Origin: Catellatospora sp. KI3
Lineage (GTDB): Bacteria; Actinomycetota; Actinomycetes; Mycobacteriales; Micromonosporaceae
Reading direction: 5' to 3'
Length of the DNA: 64,000 nt
NCBI RefSeq assembly: GCF_029948125.1
Contig: NZ_JASAMB010000026.1
Span: 31,925 to 95,924, forward strand
In this document: one piece after another, positions 7,629-16,048 of the stretch
Layout: each line of letters begins with the position of its first letter
How positions within the stretch are numbered: the stretch's first letter is position 1
Notes under the pieces: model-generated
The model's input: the letters and a program-made list of their open reading frames with translations, nothing else
What the model was told of the DNA's origin: nothing
Database searches by the model: none
Made by a program: the position numbers and the translations under genes

Positions 7629-9649
7629 CGGGACTGCTCCTGTCTGACCACGCGCACCGCGCCGGCGGGCACGCGCAGCACGGTGCCGACGTGCTCGCCG
7701 GTGATCAGCTCGTGGCCGGTGAGGTGGTGTTCGATCTCCTTCGCGCCGTGGTTGACCACGAAGGTGTAGCGGTGCTGCCCGCCGCGGCGGCGCACGACCT
7801 CGACCGTGCCGTCGCTCTCGGGCCCGGCGGCGGTGGCGCCCGCTTCGCGCAGCGCGCGGCGCAGCACGTCACGCAGGTCCGCCGGGTCGAGCGCGGTCGC
7901 GACGTACCAGGCCTGCCCGGAGCCGTGGCGGTTGCGGGTGACCGCGGGCACGCCGGGCAGCGGCCCGTCGGCGTAGCTGTCGATGGTCTCGGCGCCGGTG
8001 GTGCGCAGCAGCTCGGTCCAGGTGCCCGCGCGGGCGCCGCTGGCGAGGGTGGTCTCGTCGCCCGGCAGCAGCGGCACGAACTCCTCGACCGTCACGCCGA
8101 GCAGGTCGCGGAACGCGCCCGGGTAGCCGCCGAGCCGGACCCGGTCGTGCTCGTCGACGATCCCGCTGTAGAAGGTGACCACGGCGTGGCCGCCGGCTCG
8201 GACGTAGTCGGACAGGGCGGCCGCGTCGGTGTCGCGGACCAGGTGCAGGCAGGGCACGATCACGGCGCGGTAGCGGCTCAGGTCCGCCGAGGGCGCGACG
8301 ATGTCGGTGGTGACGCCGAGTTCGCGCAGCGCGCGGTAGGCGGCGTGGACCTGGTCGAGGTAGCGCACGCCCTGCGACGGTCGCGCCTCGGTGTCGGTGG
8401 CCCACCAGGACTCCCAGTCGAACAGCAGCGCGGTGTCGGCCTCGACGGTGCTGCCGGTGATCTCCGCGAGCCGGTCGAGGGTCGACGACAGTTCGAGGAC
8501 CTCGCGCCAGGCGGTGGTCTCGGTCCCCGCGTGGGGCACGATCGCGGAGTGGAACTTCTCGGTGCCCTGCGCGGAGGCCCGCCACTGGAAGAAGCAGAGC
8601 GAGTCGGCGCCGCGCGCGACATGGGTCAGCGAGTTGCGAAGCAGCTGGCCGGGTGCTTTGGGCAGGTTGTACGGCTGCCAGTTGACCGCGCCGACGGCCT
8701 GCTCCATGAGCATCCAGGGGCGCCCGCCGGCCAGGCCCCGGGTCAGGTCGGCGGCGAACGACAGCTCGGCGACGGGGTCGGCCAGCCGGTGGTCGAGGTA
8801 GTGGTCGTTGGCGATGAGGTCCATCGCCGGGGCCCACTTCCAGTAGTCCAGGTTGCGGATGTGGGCGGTGACCATGAAGTTGGTGGTCACGGGTGCGCTG
8901 GAGTGCCGGCGCAGCACCTGCTCCTCGGCCAGGTAGCAGTCGAGCAGGGCGTCGGAGCTGAAGCGCTGGAAGTCGAGCAGCTGGGCGGGGTTGCGCGCCG
9001 ACAGCGCGAGCCGGGGCGGCTGGATCTCGGCCCAGTCGCCGTAGCGCTGGCTCCAGAACGCGGTGCCCCAGGCCTGGTTGAGGGTGTCGAGGTCGCCGTA
9101 GCGGTCGGCGAGCCAGGTCCGGAACGCCTGGGCGCTGGTGTCGTCGTAGCACAGGGCGTTGTGGCAGCCGAGCTCGTTGGACACGTGCCACATGGCCAGG
9201 GCCGGGTGGTTGCCGTAGCGCCGTGCGACCTGCTCGACCAGGGCGAGGGCGTGCTGCCGGAACACCGGTGAGCTCGGGCACCAGGCCTGCCTGCCGCCGG
9301 GGAAGCGGGTGGTGCCGTCGGCCGTCACGGGCAGCACCTCGGGGTGCTGGTGGGTCAGCCACGGCGGGGGAGAGGCGGTGCCGGTGCCGAGGTTGACGCG
9401 GACGCCGTTGGCGTGCAGCAGGTCCATGATCTGGTCGAGGGCGGCGAAGTCGTACCGGCCGGGCTGCGGCTCGATGGCGGACCAGCCGAAGATGTTGATC
9501 GCCACGAGGTCGATGCCGGCGGCGCGCATCAGGGCCATGTCCTGGTCCCACACGCTCGCGGGCCACTGTTCGAAGTTGTAGTCGCAGCCCAGGACGATGC
9601 CGGGGGACGCGAGCGCGGGGTGAGTGTGGCCGCGTGGCTGGTTCGGCAT
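7625..9649 (-). CDS. GH42 beta-galactosidase
   Basis: A 674-residue cytoplasmic enzyme without signal peptide. The start is the ATG giving MPNQPRG, with AGGGAAGG upstream. GH42 marks: GCDYNFEQWP at the N-terminus, the acid/base Glu at about residue 159 in WHVSNELGCH, and the nucleophile Glu at about residue 316 in PWMLMEQAVG. The C-terminal part matches the trimerisation and beta-galactosidase C domains. It hydrolyses terminal beta-galactosyl residues, here probably of short oligomers imported by the ABC system encoded downstream. First gene of a four-gene operon; two LacI-type operators lie over its promoter and leader. Confidence 0.94.
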   Translation of the reverse strand: MPNQPRGHTHPALASPGIVLGCDYNFEQWPASVWDQDMALMRAAGIDLVAINIFGWSAIEPQPGRYDFAALDQIMDLLHANGVRVNLGTGTASPPPWLTHQHPEVLPVTADGTTRFPGGRQAWCPSSPVFRQHALALVEQVARRYGNHPALAMWHVSNELGCHNALCYDDTSAQAFRTWLADRYGDLDTLNQAWGTAFWSQRYGDWAEIQPPRLALSARNPAQLLDFQRFSSDALLDCYLAEEQVLRRHSSAPVTTNFMVTAHIRNLDYWKWAPAMDLIANDHYLDHRLADPVAELSFAADLTRGLAGGRPWMLMEQAVGAVNWQPYNLPKAPGQLLRNSLTHVARGADSLCFFQWRASAQGTEKFHSAIVPHAGTETTAWREVLELSSTLDRLAEITGSTVEADTALLFDWESWWATDTEARPSQGVRYLDQVHAAYRALRELGVTTDIVAPSADLSRYRAVIVPCLHLVRDTDAAALSDYVRAGGHAVVTFYSGIVDEHDRVRLGGYPGAFRDLLGVTVEEFVPLLPGDETTLASGARAGTWTELLRTTGAETIDSYADGPLPGVPAVTRNRHGSGQAWYVATALDPADLRDVLRRALREAGATAAGPESDGTVEVVRRRGGQHRYTFVVNHGAKEIEHHLTGHELITGEHVGTVLRVPAGAVRVVRQEQSR

Positions 9650-9691
9650 GGACCTTCCCTCTGTGCTGTGGGCGTTTGCCCAGGTGGAGCG

Positions 9692-9709
9692 TGTGTGCAC
9701 GAGCACACA
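9692..9709. promoter_or_regulatory. LacI-family operator O1 in the GH42 leader
   Basis: TGTGTGCACGAGCACACA: two 7-bp arms TGTGTGC and GCACACA around a centre containing CG, the layout typical of LacI-family operators. A near copy lies 47 bp away (centre to centre). It falls in the transcribed leader of the GH42 operon. Confidence 0.75.
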
Positions 9710-9738
9710 TCCAACCGTGAAACGGTACGGATGAAGAA

Positions 9739-9756
9739 TGTGTGAACGAGCACACA
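9739..9756. promoter_or_regulatory. LacI-family operator O2 at the GH42 transcription start
   Basis: TGTGTGAACGAGCACACA differs from O1 at one position. It overlaps the edge of the predicted -10 box and the expected start point of the GH42 operon, so a bound repressor would block the promoter. Confidence 0.75.
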
Positions 9757-9785
9757 CGCTAGCCACGGGCCCTGAGCGACGTCAA
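9756..9785 (-). promoter_or_regulatory. Predicted promoter of the GH42-ABC operon
   Basis: Read on the minus strand: -35 TTGACG (9780-9785), 18-bp spacer, -10 TAGCGT (9756-9761). Transcription would start near 9748, inside operator O2. The boxes resemble the major sigma-factor consensus. Confidence 0.6.
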
Positions 9786-9808
9786 GTGGCTTCGTTTACA
9801 GTGACGAC

Positions 9809-10828
9809 GTGACCACATCCGGTGCGCCCCGGCGATCCACCGTGAAGGACATCGCCGCCGCGGCGGGCGTGTCTCGCGGCACGGTGAACCGCGTGCTCAA
9901 CGGCGGTTACGTCTCACCCGAGGCCCGCGCCGCGATCGAGTCGGCCATCGCCGAGGTCGGCTACGTGCCCAACACCGCGGCGCGCAACCTCAAGCGCCGC
10001 CGGTCCGAGGCCGTGGGCTTCCTGGCCCTGGAGCCGCACACCGTGCTGCTGGAGGACCCCAACATCGGGGCCATCATGCTGGGCGCCAACGCCGCGCTGT
10101 CGCTGGCCGGATACCAGATGGTCAGCCTGGTGATCGACTCCGACCGCGACACCGAACGGGTCGCCCGCTACCTCAGCGGCGGCTTCGTCGACGGCGCGAT
10201 CATCGTCTCCGCGCGCGCCTACGACCCGATCACCAGGCTCATCGGGCAGATCGGCCTGCCCGCGGTGTTCGTGGGGCACCCACCCGACCTGAACAACGCC
10301 ATCCCGTTCGTGGGCATCGACAACGTCGGCTCCGCCCGGGAGGTCACCCGGCGCCTGGTGGCGACCGGCCGCCGCCGCGTCGGCATGATCGCGTCCGCGC
10401 TCAACCGCGACTCCGGCACCGACCGCCTCACCGGGTTCCGGGAGGCCCTCGGCGACCTCTTCGACGCCTCGCTGGTGGCCGAGGTGCCGCTCTACGACTA
10501 CGCCGGCGGCGTCACCGGCATGCGGGAGCTGCTCGCGCGCGAGCCCGGCATCGACGGGGTGTTCGCCGCCTGCGACGCGGTCGCCGCCGGGGCGATGCAG
10601 GTGCTGCGCGAGACCGGCCGCGAGGTCCCGGCCGACGTCGGGGTGGTGGGCTTCGACGACAGCTCATGGGCTGCCCGCACCCAGCCGCCGCTGTCGACCG
10701 TGCACCAGCCCGCGCGCGAGATCGGCCGCAACGCGGCCGAACTGGTGCACCGGCAGATCCTCGGCCACGAGGACGTGCCGCCCAGCGTCCTGCTGCCCTC
10801 GCCCGTCGTCTGGCGGCAGTCGGCCTGA
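9809..10828 (+). CDS. LacI-family repressor of the GH42 operon
   Basis: A 339-residue protein. The N-terminal DNA-binding domain reads VKDIAAAAGVSRGTVNRVLNG, the LacI helix-turn-helix, followed by the hinge LKRRRSEAVGFLAL. The rest is a periplasmic-binding-like sugar-sensor fold ending in VVGFDDSSWAARTQPPLSTV, the family C-terminal signature. It starts at GTG with no clear ribosome site; TACAGT at 9797-9802 could be a -10 box, so the message may be leaderless. Divergent from the GH42 operon, and therefore the likely binder of O1 and O2. The inducer is probably a galactosyl oligosaccharide or its product. Confidence 0.93.
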   Translation: MTTSGAPRRSTVKDIAAAAGVSRGTVNRVLNGGYVSPEARAAIESAIAEVGYVPNTAARNLKRRRSEAVGFLALEPHTVLLEDPNIGAIMLGANAALSLAGYQMVSLVIDSDRDTERVARYLSGGFVDGAIIVSARAYDPITRLIGQIGLPAVFVGHPPDLNNAIPFVGIDNVGSAREVTRRLVATGRRRVGMIASALNRDSGTDRLTGFREALGDLFDASLVAEVPLYDYAGGVTGMRELLAREPGIDGVFAACDAVAAGAMQVLRETGREVPADVGVVGFDDSSWAARTQPPLSTVHQPAREIGRNAAELVHRQILGHEDVPPSVLLPSPVVWRQSA

Positions 10829-10840
10829 GCACCGGCCGGG

Positions 10841-10857
10841 TGCCCAGAAAATGGGCA
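10841..10857 (+). terminator. Weak terminator hairpin after the LacI gene
   Basis: Arms TGCCCA (10841-10846) and TGGGCA (10852-10857) around GAAAA, 12 nt after the stop at 10828. The stem is only 6 bp, so the call is weak. Confidence 0.35.
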
Positions 10858-10957
10858 TCTCCGGCGGCGTCCGCTGAGGACTTCGCCTCATGTCTCCGAT
10901 CGCGACCGTCACTACGTTGAGAGACCTCGCTCTCTCGCGGAACGTAGGAGGTCGCGC

Positions 10958-12343
10958 ATGACAAGAGACTGGATGAGACGGCCGGTGCGGACGCTCTGCC
11001 TCGGCGCCGGCGGCGCGGGGCTGGTGCTGGCCGCGGCCCTGGTGGCGCTGACCCCGGCGGCGAGCGCCGCCGAGCTGGTGGTGCAGGCCGAGGCGTACTC
11101 GGCCCAGTCTGGCGGCGTCGTCGAGGCGACCGTGGACACCGGCGGCGGCTCCGACGTCGGCTACCTGTCCCGCGGGGACTGGCTGCGCTACGACGGGGTG
11201 GACCTGGGCGCCTCCGGCGCGATGAACGTCTCCGTCCGCGTCGCCTCCGCCACCGGCGGCCCGGGGACGGTCGAGCTGCGCACCGGGTCCCTGACCGGGC
11301 CGGTGCTGGCGCAGTTCACCATCACGGCCACCGGCGGCTGGCAGACGTGGACCACCAAGACGGTGAGCCTCACCAGCCACCCGGTCGGTACGCAGTCGGT
11401 CTACGCCGTGATGGCCAACGCCGGCAGCGGCGCCGACTTCGTCAACCTCAACTGGCTGTCGTTCAACGCCGGCGGCCCGGCCAGCGGCTGGGTGAACGTC
11501 GACCCGGTGAAGTGGGGCGCGCAGCTGGCCGCCTTCCGGGCGATGGCCATGGCCCCCGCGCCGCCCGACGCCGTACGGGTGCCGGAGTTCAACGCGACGT
11601 GCACGTACAGCCACTCGCTCAAGGACGACCCGATCGTCTTCCCCCGGCTGCCCGGCGCCTCGCACATGCACACGTTCTTCGGCAACCGCGGCGCCAATGC
11701 GAACTCCACCGTGGACAGCCTGCGCGCGAACACCGCCACGACCTGCGCCCCGGCCCCCGCCGACCTCTCGGCGTACTGGGTGCCGACCCTGTACGAGCGC
11801 GGTACGGCGGTGGAACCGAAGGGCATCGTGGTCTACTACGGCTCGCGGCTGGCCGATCCCGGCCAGACGGTGCCCTTCCCGCGGGGCTTCGAGATGATCG
11901 CGGGCGACGCCCGTCTGCAGGCGCCCACCCCGGCCGGGTCGGTGAACCAGTTCTACTGCGTGGGCGGGACCACCGGCGGCGCGATCGGGCGCAGCGCCGA
12001 CGGGAACTGGCCGGTCTGCTCGCCGGGCGGGACGCTGATGTTCCAGCTCGTGTTCCCGGACTGCTGGGACGGCACGCACCTGGACAGCCCCGACCACAGG
12101 TCGCACGTGGCGTACACGCCGAACGGGACCTGCCCGAGCGCTTTCCCCGTCGCGATCCCGTCGCTCTCGTTCGTCATCGCGTACCCCACCGCGGGCAGCG
12201 CGGACGGGTTCACCCTGGCATCGGGGATGGCCTCGTCCATGCACGGCGACTTCTTCAACGCCTGGGACGACGAAGCGCAGGGGCACCGGGTGAAGAACTG
12301 CATCGTCCAGTCGGCCAAGTGCAACACCGCCGGGCAGTTCTGA
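10958..12343 (+). CDS. Secreted CBM6-like plus DUF1996 protein
   Basis: A 461-residue protein with a strong AGGAGG site and a signal peptide ending near SAAEL. Residues about 38-170 match a CBM6/35-type carbohydrate-binding module (VVQAEAYSAQSGGVVEATVD, VGYLSRGDWLRYDGVDL, LNWLSF). Residues about 195-455 match DUF1996: FNATCTYSHSLKDDPIVFP, the HMHTFFGN His-rich motif, LFPDCWDG-like VFPDCWDGTHLDSPDHRSHV, and a C-terminal HGDFFNAWDD. DUF1996 is a secreted domain of unproven function found with polysaccharide-binding modules. An imperfect GAGAGA/CTCTCTC repeat at 10919-10936 upstream may be an operator. Confidence 0.9.
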   Translation: MTRDWMRRPVRTLCLGAGGAGLVLAAALVALTPAASAAELVVQAEAYSAQSGGVVEATVDTGGGSDVGYLSRGDWLRYDGVDLGASGAMNVSVRVASATGGPGTVELRTGSLTGPVLAQFTITATGGWQTWTTKTVSLTSHPVGTQSVYAVMANAGSGADFVNLNWLSFNAGGPASGWVNVDPVKWGAQLAAFRAMAMAPAPPDAVRVPEFNATCTYSHSLKDDPIVFPRLPGASHMHTFFGNRGANANSTVDSLRANTATTCAPAPADLSAYWVPTLYERGTAVEPKGIVVYYGSRLADPGQTVPFPRGFEMIAGDARLQAPTPAGSVNQFYCVGGTTGGAIGRSADGNWPVCSPGGTLMFQLVFPDCWDGTHLDSPDHRSHVAYTPNGTCPSAFPVAIPSLSFVIAYPTAGSADGFTLASGMASSMHGDFFNAWDDEAQGHRVKNCIVQSAKCNTAGQF

Positions 12344-12346
12344 GCA

Positions 12347-12380
12347 CGCGTCCGGGCGGGCCGGTGCCCGCCCGGACGCG
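12347..12380. terminator. Bidirectional terminator between convergent genes
   Basis: Perfect 15-bp inverted repeat, arms 12347-12361 and 12366-12380, loop CGGT, between the stops at 12343 (+) and 12392 (-). Confidence 0.8.
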
Positions 12381-12391
12381 GCCGCCCGGCG

Positions 12392-12985
12392 TCAACTGAT
12401 CGTGATCGTGTTGATGTCGGGGGCCGACCCGGCGTCGTTGAAGAACCGGATCCAGCACGCGCCCCGAGGCAGCCGCAGCCGCACCGACACCCGCGCCGGG
12501 ATCAGCCAGCTGCGGGCCCCGGCCAGCGTCAACACCCGCACCGGCCCGTCGTCGACAGCGACCTTGAGGGTACGCGGCTGCTCGGTCTCGTACACGATGG
12601 TCAGGGTCCGCACACCCGCCTGCGGCACTCCCGCGACCCGGACGGCGAGGGTGTTCGGGCCGCCGATGTAACCGACCCGGCTGCCGTCCACGCAGCTGGG
12701 GCAGTCGATCACCCGGGCACCCGCGCGGAGGTTGGCCGGATCGGCGGCGTGCACGGTGATCGGCCGGAACCGGCTGGTCGCCGACGCGACCGGCCGGGCC
12801 GACGGCGATCGGGTCGGCGGCCCGGGTGCCGGCGACGGCCGCCCGGACGGCGCCGCGGCGGACGGCCGTGCCGCGGGCACCGCGCCGGGCTGCGGCATGA
12901 GCAGCGGCGGCACCACGACGATCGTGGCGCCGACCGCCACGACCAGGGCAGACCAGCCCAGCAGCCGCGAGGACAGGAGGGGCAC
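12392..12985 (-). CDS. Membrane-tethered CBM35-like carbohydrate-binding protein
   Basis: A 197-residue protein. One N-terminal hydrophobic helix (LLGWSALVVAVGATIVVVPP) has no clear cleavage site, then comes a Pro/Ser/Arg-rich linker to about residue 70. The C-terminal about 125 residues resemble CBM35: ITVHAADPANLRAGARVIDC, a CPSC pair, VGYIGGPNTLAVRV, TLTIVYETEQPRTLKVAVDD, and a C-terminal RFFNDAGSAPDINTITI. It should present a sugar-binding lectin domain outside the membrane. It starts 4 nt after the response regulator and is the third gene of the kinase operon. This placement suggests an accessory ligand-sensing part of the two-component system (inference). Confidence 0.75.
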   Translation of the reverse strand: MPLLSSRLLGWSALVVAVGATIVVVPPLLMPQPGAVPAARPSAAAPSGRPSPAPGPPTRSPSARPVASATSRFRPITVHAADPANLRAGARVIDCPSCVDGSRVGYIGGPNTLAVRVAGVPQAGVRTLTIVYETEQPRTLKVAVDDGPVRVLTLAGARSWLIPARVSVRLRLPRGACWIRFFNDAGSAPDINTITIS

Positions 12986-12989
12986 GCCG

Positions 12990-13649
12990 CTACCGCTGCC
13001 CGGTCCACACGGCGACCGCCTCGGTGCGGCGGCGTACGCCCAGCTTGGTGAAGATGTGCTGCACGTGGTTCTTGACCGTCTTCTCGGTCAGCAGCAGCCG
13101 GTGGCCGATGGCGGCATTGGACAGACCCTGGGCCAGCTGCGCCAGCACCTCCTGCTCCCGCCGGGTCAGGCCGAACCGGGACCTGGCCAGCAGCCGCCGC
13201 TCGGCGAGGTCGCGGCGGACCCGCTCCTGCTCGGCCTGCTCCCGTACGGTGGCGGCCGCGACGGCCGCCGCGACCGGGGAGAGCCAACCGTGCCCCGCCG
13301 CGACCGAGGCGACCGCCCGGTGCAGCTCCGGCGGGTCGAACGCGCCGTGGACGAGGTAACCGCACGCTCCGCCGCGCAGCGTGGCGGCGATGAGATCCGG
13401 ACTGGCGTCACTGGTCAGCACCAGCACCCGGGTATGACCGACCAGCTCGCCCAGCACCGAGAGCCCGTCCGCCACCGGCATGCGGTGGTCCAGCAGGGTA
13501 ACCGTGGGCCGGTTCCGGCGGGCCAGCGCGACCGCCTCCCGCCCGTCGGCCGCCTGCGCCGACACGCATACGTCCGGGCACAGTGCCAGGTAGCCGCTGA
13601 GCGCGGCCCGGACGATGGGATTGTCGTCCACCACCAGCACCGAGATCAT
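12990..13649 (-). CDS. NarL/LuxR-type response regulator
   Basis: A 219-residue protein. The receiver domain starts MISVLVVDDNPIVRAAL, with the acidic pair Asp-Asp and the phospho-acceptor Asp in VTLLDHRMP. The C-terminal LuxR helix-turn-helix reads LTRREQEVLAQLAQGLSNAA, then TEKTVKNHVQHIFTKLGV. Its ATG overlaps the kinase stop (ATGA), so it is the cognate partner of the upstream kinase. Confidence 0.94.
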   Translation of the reverse strand: MISVLVVDDNPIVRAALSGYLALCPDVCVSAQAADGREAVALARRNRPTVTLLDHRMPVADGLSVLGELVGHTRVLVLTSDASPDLIAATLRGGACGYLVHGAFDPPELHRAVASVAAGHGWLSPVAAAVAAATVREQAEQERVRRDLAERRLLARSRFGLTRREQEVLAQLAQGLSNAAIGHRLLLTEKTVKNHVQHIFTKLGVRRRTEAVAVWTGQR

Positions 13650-14842
13650 GACGGCGTCGCGGCGTAGGCGGCCGCCCTGGACGAGCTGTCGGCGACCAGG
13701 GTCTCGACGACCGTGCCCCGGCCCGGCGCGGAGACCACCCGCAGCGTGCCGTCCACGGCGGCGGCCCGCTCGGCCATCCCGATCAGGCCGAGGCAGCCGC
13801 GCAATCCGGTCGGCACCCGGAAGCCGCGGCCGTTGTCGGCGACCCGCAGCGCCGTCGTCCCGGCGGCCTGGGTGAGCCGCACGGTCACCGCCGACGCCCC
13901 GGCATGGCGCGCGACGTTCACCAGCGACTCGCGCAGGATCTGGCCCAGCTCGTAGCGCAGGTCCACCGGCAGGTCGACCGGCGCGACGGACACCTCGACC
14001 ACGACGCCTTCACGCTCGCTCCACTGTCGACAGACCTGTTCGACCGTCGCCGCGAACTCCTGAGCCGGGTCGTCCAGGCGCAGCCCTTCGAGCACCTGCC
14101 GCGCCTGCTCCGCCGCCGCCGTCGCGCCCGCCGACACCGTCGCGGCCAGCTGCTCGGCCAGGCCCGGCTGCCGGCGCAGCGAAGCGGGCAGCGCCAGCGC
14201 GGCGAACGACACCCCGCGCAGCGTCTTGGTGACCGAGTCGTGCAGCTCCCGGGCGAGCCGCGCCCGCTCCGAGGCCGCCGCCGTACGCTGTGCCGCCGCG
14301 AGCAGGTAGACCGACGACTCGACGTAACCGGCCACGGCGGCCGTGGTCACGGCGGCGGCTACGGCGGCGAGCACGTTCGCGATCGGGAAGGCCAGGATGA
14401 ACCCGGCCAGGCTCGGCGCGTCCGCCACCGAGTCGAGCAACCGGGCGGCGACCAGGTAGCCGAGCCCGGCGTAGCCTGCGGCGAGCAGCAGTGACCGCAG
14501 GCCGACGAGCACGCCCGCCAGCGCGCTCGCGCCGACGGCGCAGCAGAAGAAGGCGACGTCGCCGCGATCGAGTCCGAGCACGATGACGACGAGCGCGGCG
14601 TCCCCGGCCAGGACCGGGAAGGGGCGGTCGACCAGCCGGGGGTGGCGCACCAGACAGACCAGGGCGAGGACCGCCGTGCACAGGACCAGCAGGATGACGG
14701 CCAGCAGCGGGGCGGGCCGGGTGCTCAGGCGGAGCAGTCCGCCGGTGACGGCGAGGGTCGCCGCCGTGCGGCCGAGCAGCACCGCCCGCGCGACAGCGGC
14801 CCGCGCGACGATGCGGTCGAGGGGTCCGGCTGTCGTGGTCAC
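13646..14842 (-). CDS. Membrane sensor histidine kinase (HisKA_3 type)
   Basis: A 398-residue protein starting at the GTG giving VTTTAGPLDRIV; the ribosome site is weak, and no better start is seen. About six hydrophobic segments lie between residues 25 and 190 (for example LLAVILLVLCTAVLALVCLV). Next come the dimerisation/phospho-acceptor helix with His in RLARELHDSVTKTLRGVSF, an N-box-like LRESLVNVARHAGASAVTV, and the ATP lid DNGRGFRVP. It phosphorylates the response regulator encoded just downstream. A GAGCGCTC palindrome lies 40 nt upstream of the start, linking it to the LacI-family gene that precedes it. Confidence 0.9.
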   Translation of the reverse strand: MTTTAGPLDRIVARAAVARAVLLGRTAATLAVTGGLLRLSTRPAPLLAVILLVLCTAVLALVCLVRHPRLVDRPFPVLAGDAALVVIVLGLDRGDVAFFCCAVGASALAGVLVGLRSLLLAAGYAGLGYLVAARLLDSVADAPSLAGFILAFPIANVLAAVAAAVTTAAVAGYVESSVYLLAAAQRTAAASERARLARELHDSVTKTLRGVSFAALALPASLRRQPGLAEQLAATVSAGATAAAEQARQVLEGLRLDDPAQEFAATVEQVCRQWSEREGVVVEVSVAPVDLPVDLRYELGQILRESLVNVARHAGASAVTVRLTQAAGTTALRVADNGRGFRVPTGLRGCLGLIGMAERAAAVDGTLRVVSAPGRGTVVETLVADSSSRAAAYAATPS

Positions 14843-14881
14843 GAGGTTGCCCGGGGCATGCGCGATACCTGACGATCTTTG

Positions 14882-14895
14882 GGGGAGCGCTCTCT
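14882..14895. promoter_or_regulatory. GAGCGCTC operator upstream of the sensor kinase
   Basis: GGGGAGCGCTCTCT with the perfect 8-bp core GAGCGCTC (14885-14892), 40 nt before the kinase start. The core is shared with the palindrome upstream of the neighbouring LacI-family gene, so both are probably sites of that regulator. Confidence 0.6.
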
Positions 14896-14958
14896 CTGAG
14901 GATCGGCCAACCGATCGGAGGTTGTCAAGATATGTATCGACGGCGAACCGCCCCGGCG

Positions 14959-15954
14959 TCAGCGGGCGGTGCTCTGGCGCCGGACGAGTTCGGCCGGGAA
15001 CAGCGTGCGGTGGCCGGACGTGATGTCGCCGGACAGCAGCAGCCGCACGGCGGCGGCGGCCATCTCCTCGACCGGCAGGCGCATCGTGCTCAGTGGTGGG
15101 TTCGTGCAGCTGGCAGCCACACTGTCGTCGAACCCGATGACGCTGACATCCTCGGGCACGCGGCGACCACACGCCGTGAGCGCCTGCACCACGCCGGCCG
15201 CCATCAGATCGCAGGCCACGAAGACGGCGTCGAGGTCGGGGTGCTGCGCCAGCAGCTGCTGCGCGGCCTGGTAGCCGCCCTCCCGGGTGAAGGGGGCGGC
15301 CGCGCTTACCTCGGCCAGGCCCAGCTGCTCGACGGCGCGCAGGTGCCCGATGCGCCGATCGGCGGCGCAGCTGCTGATCACCGGGCCGTGGATCGCGGCG
15401 ATCCGGCGGCGGCCGAGGCGGTGCAGCTCCGTGACCGCCGCGTACGCCCCGCCGATGTTGTCGGCGACCATCGCCGGGACCGTGGCCGCGGTCGGCACCA
15501 GCGAGACGGTGCGGCGGCACCGGCGGTGGAACCGCGCGGCCAGCGTCGGGGTGACATCGGACAGCACCGCGCCGAGGGTGACCCCGGCGGCGATCTCGTC
15601 CAGTGCCTCGGGTGCCGAATCGTGGCTGAGGGCGTGCACCCGCAACTGCGCGCCCGCGTCGGCCAGCAGCGGCATCATCCCGGCCAGGACCCGGCTGTAG
15701 TAGGGATTCGAGCCCAGCCATCCGCCGGGCGGATTGCAGGTCACGGCGATCACGTCGACCGCCCGCGGCCGTCCGGAAGCCAGGGCGCGGGCGGCCTCGT
15801 TGGGCAGGTAGCCGAGTTTGGCCACCGCCTCGTGCACCCGGACCCGAAGCGGCCCGGAGGCGCCGGGCGCGTTGTTGATCACTCGTGAGGCGGTCGCCCG
15901 GGACACCCCGGCGACCCGCGCCACATCATCGATCGTCGGCTTGGCACTGCTCAT
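14959..15954 (-). CDS. LacI-family transcriptional regulator
   Basis: A 331-residue protein. The helix-turn-helix reads PTIDDVARVAGVSRATASRV, followed by hinge residues NEAARALASGRPRAVDVI. The sensor fold ends with VSVIGFDDSVAASCTNPPLS. It is encoded upstream of, and on the same strand as, the kinase-regulator-CBM35 operon. A perfect 12-bp palindrome precedes its own start and a related site precedes the kinase, suggesting autoregulation and control of the two-component system. The ribosome site before the ATG is weak. Inducer unknown, presumably a sugar. Confidence 0.92.
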   Translation of the reverse strand: MSSAKPTIDDVARVAGVSRATASRVINNAPGASGPLRVRVHEAVAKLGYLPNEAARALASGRPRAVDVIAVTCNPPGGWLGSNPYYSRVLAGMMPLLADAGAQLRVHALSHDSAPEALDEIAAGVTLGAVLSDVTPTLAARFHRRCRRTVSLVPTAATVPAMVADNIGGAYAAVTELHRLGRRRIAAIHGPVISSCAADRRIGHLRAVEQLGLAEVSAAAPFTREGGYQAAQQLLAQHPDLDAVFVACDLMAAGVVQALTACGRRVPEDVSVIGFDDSVAASCTNPPLSTMRLPVEEMAAAAVRLLLSGDITSGHRTLFPAELVRRQSTAR

Positions 15955-16008
15955 GACGCACCTGAACCCTCCGTCGCGTCCGGGAAGCGGTATCCCGACG
16001 GTACCGGA

Positions 16009-16020
16009 GAGAGCGCTCTC
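16009..16020. promoter_or_regulatory. GAGAGCGCTCTC operator upstream of the LacI-family gene
   Basis: Perfect 12-bp palindrome centred on GCGC, about 55 nt before the ATG at 15954. It matches the GAGCGCTC core at 14885-14892. Confidence 0.65.
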
Positions 16021-16048
16021 ACTGGAAGCGGTCCCACGCGGTTAGCGC

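Noticed and set aside
10919..10936. GAGAGA...CTCTCTC as a firm operator for the CBM6-DUF1996 gene
   Set aside because: The arms are imperfect and the centre lacks the GCGC core seen at 14885 and 16009, so I mention it only as a possibility.
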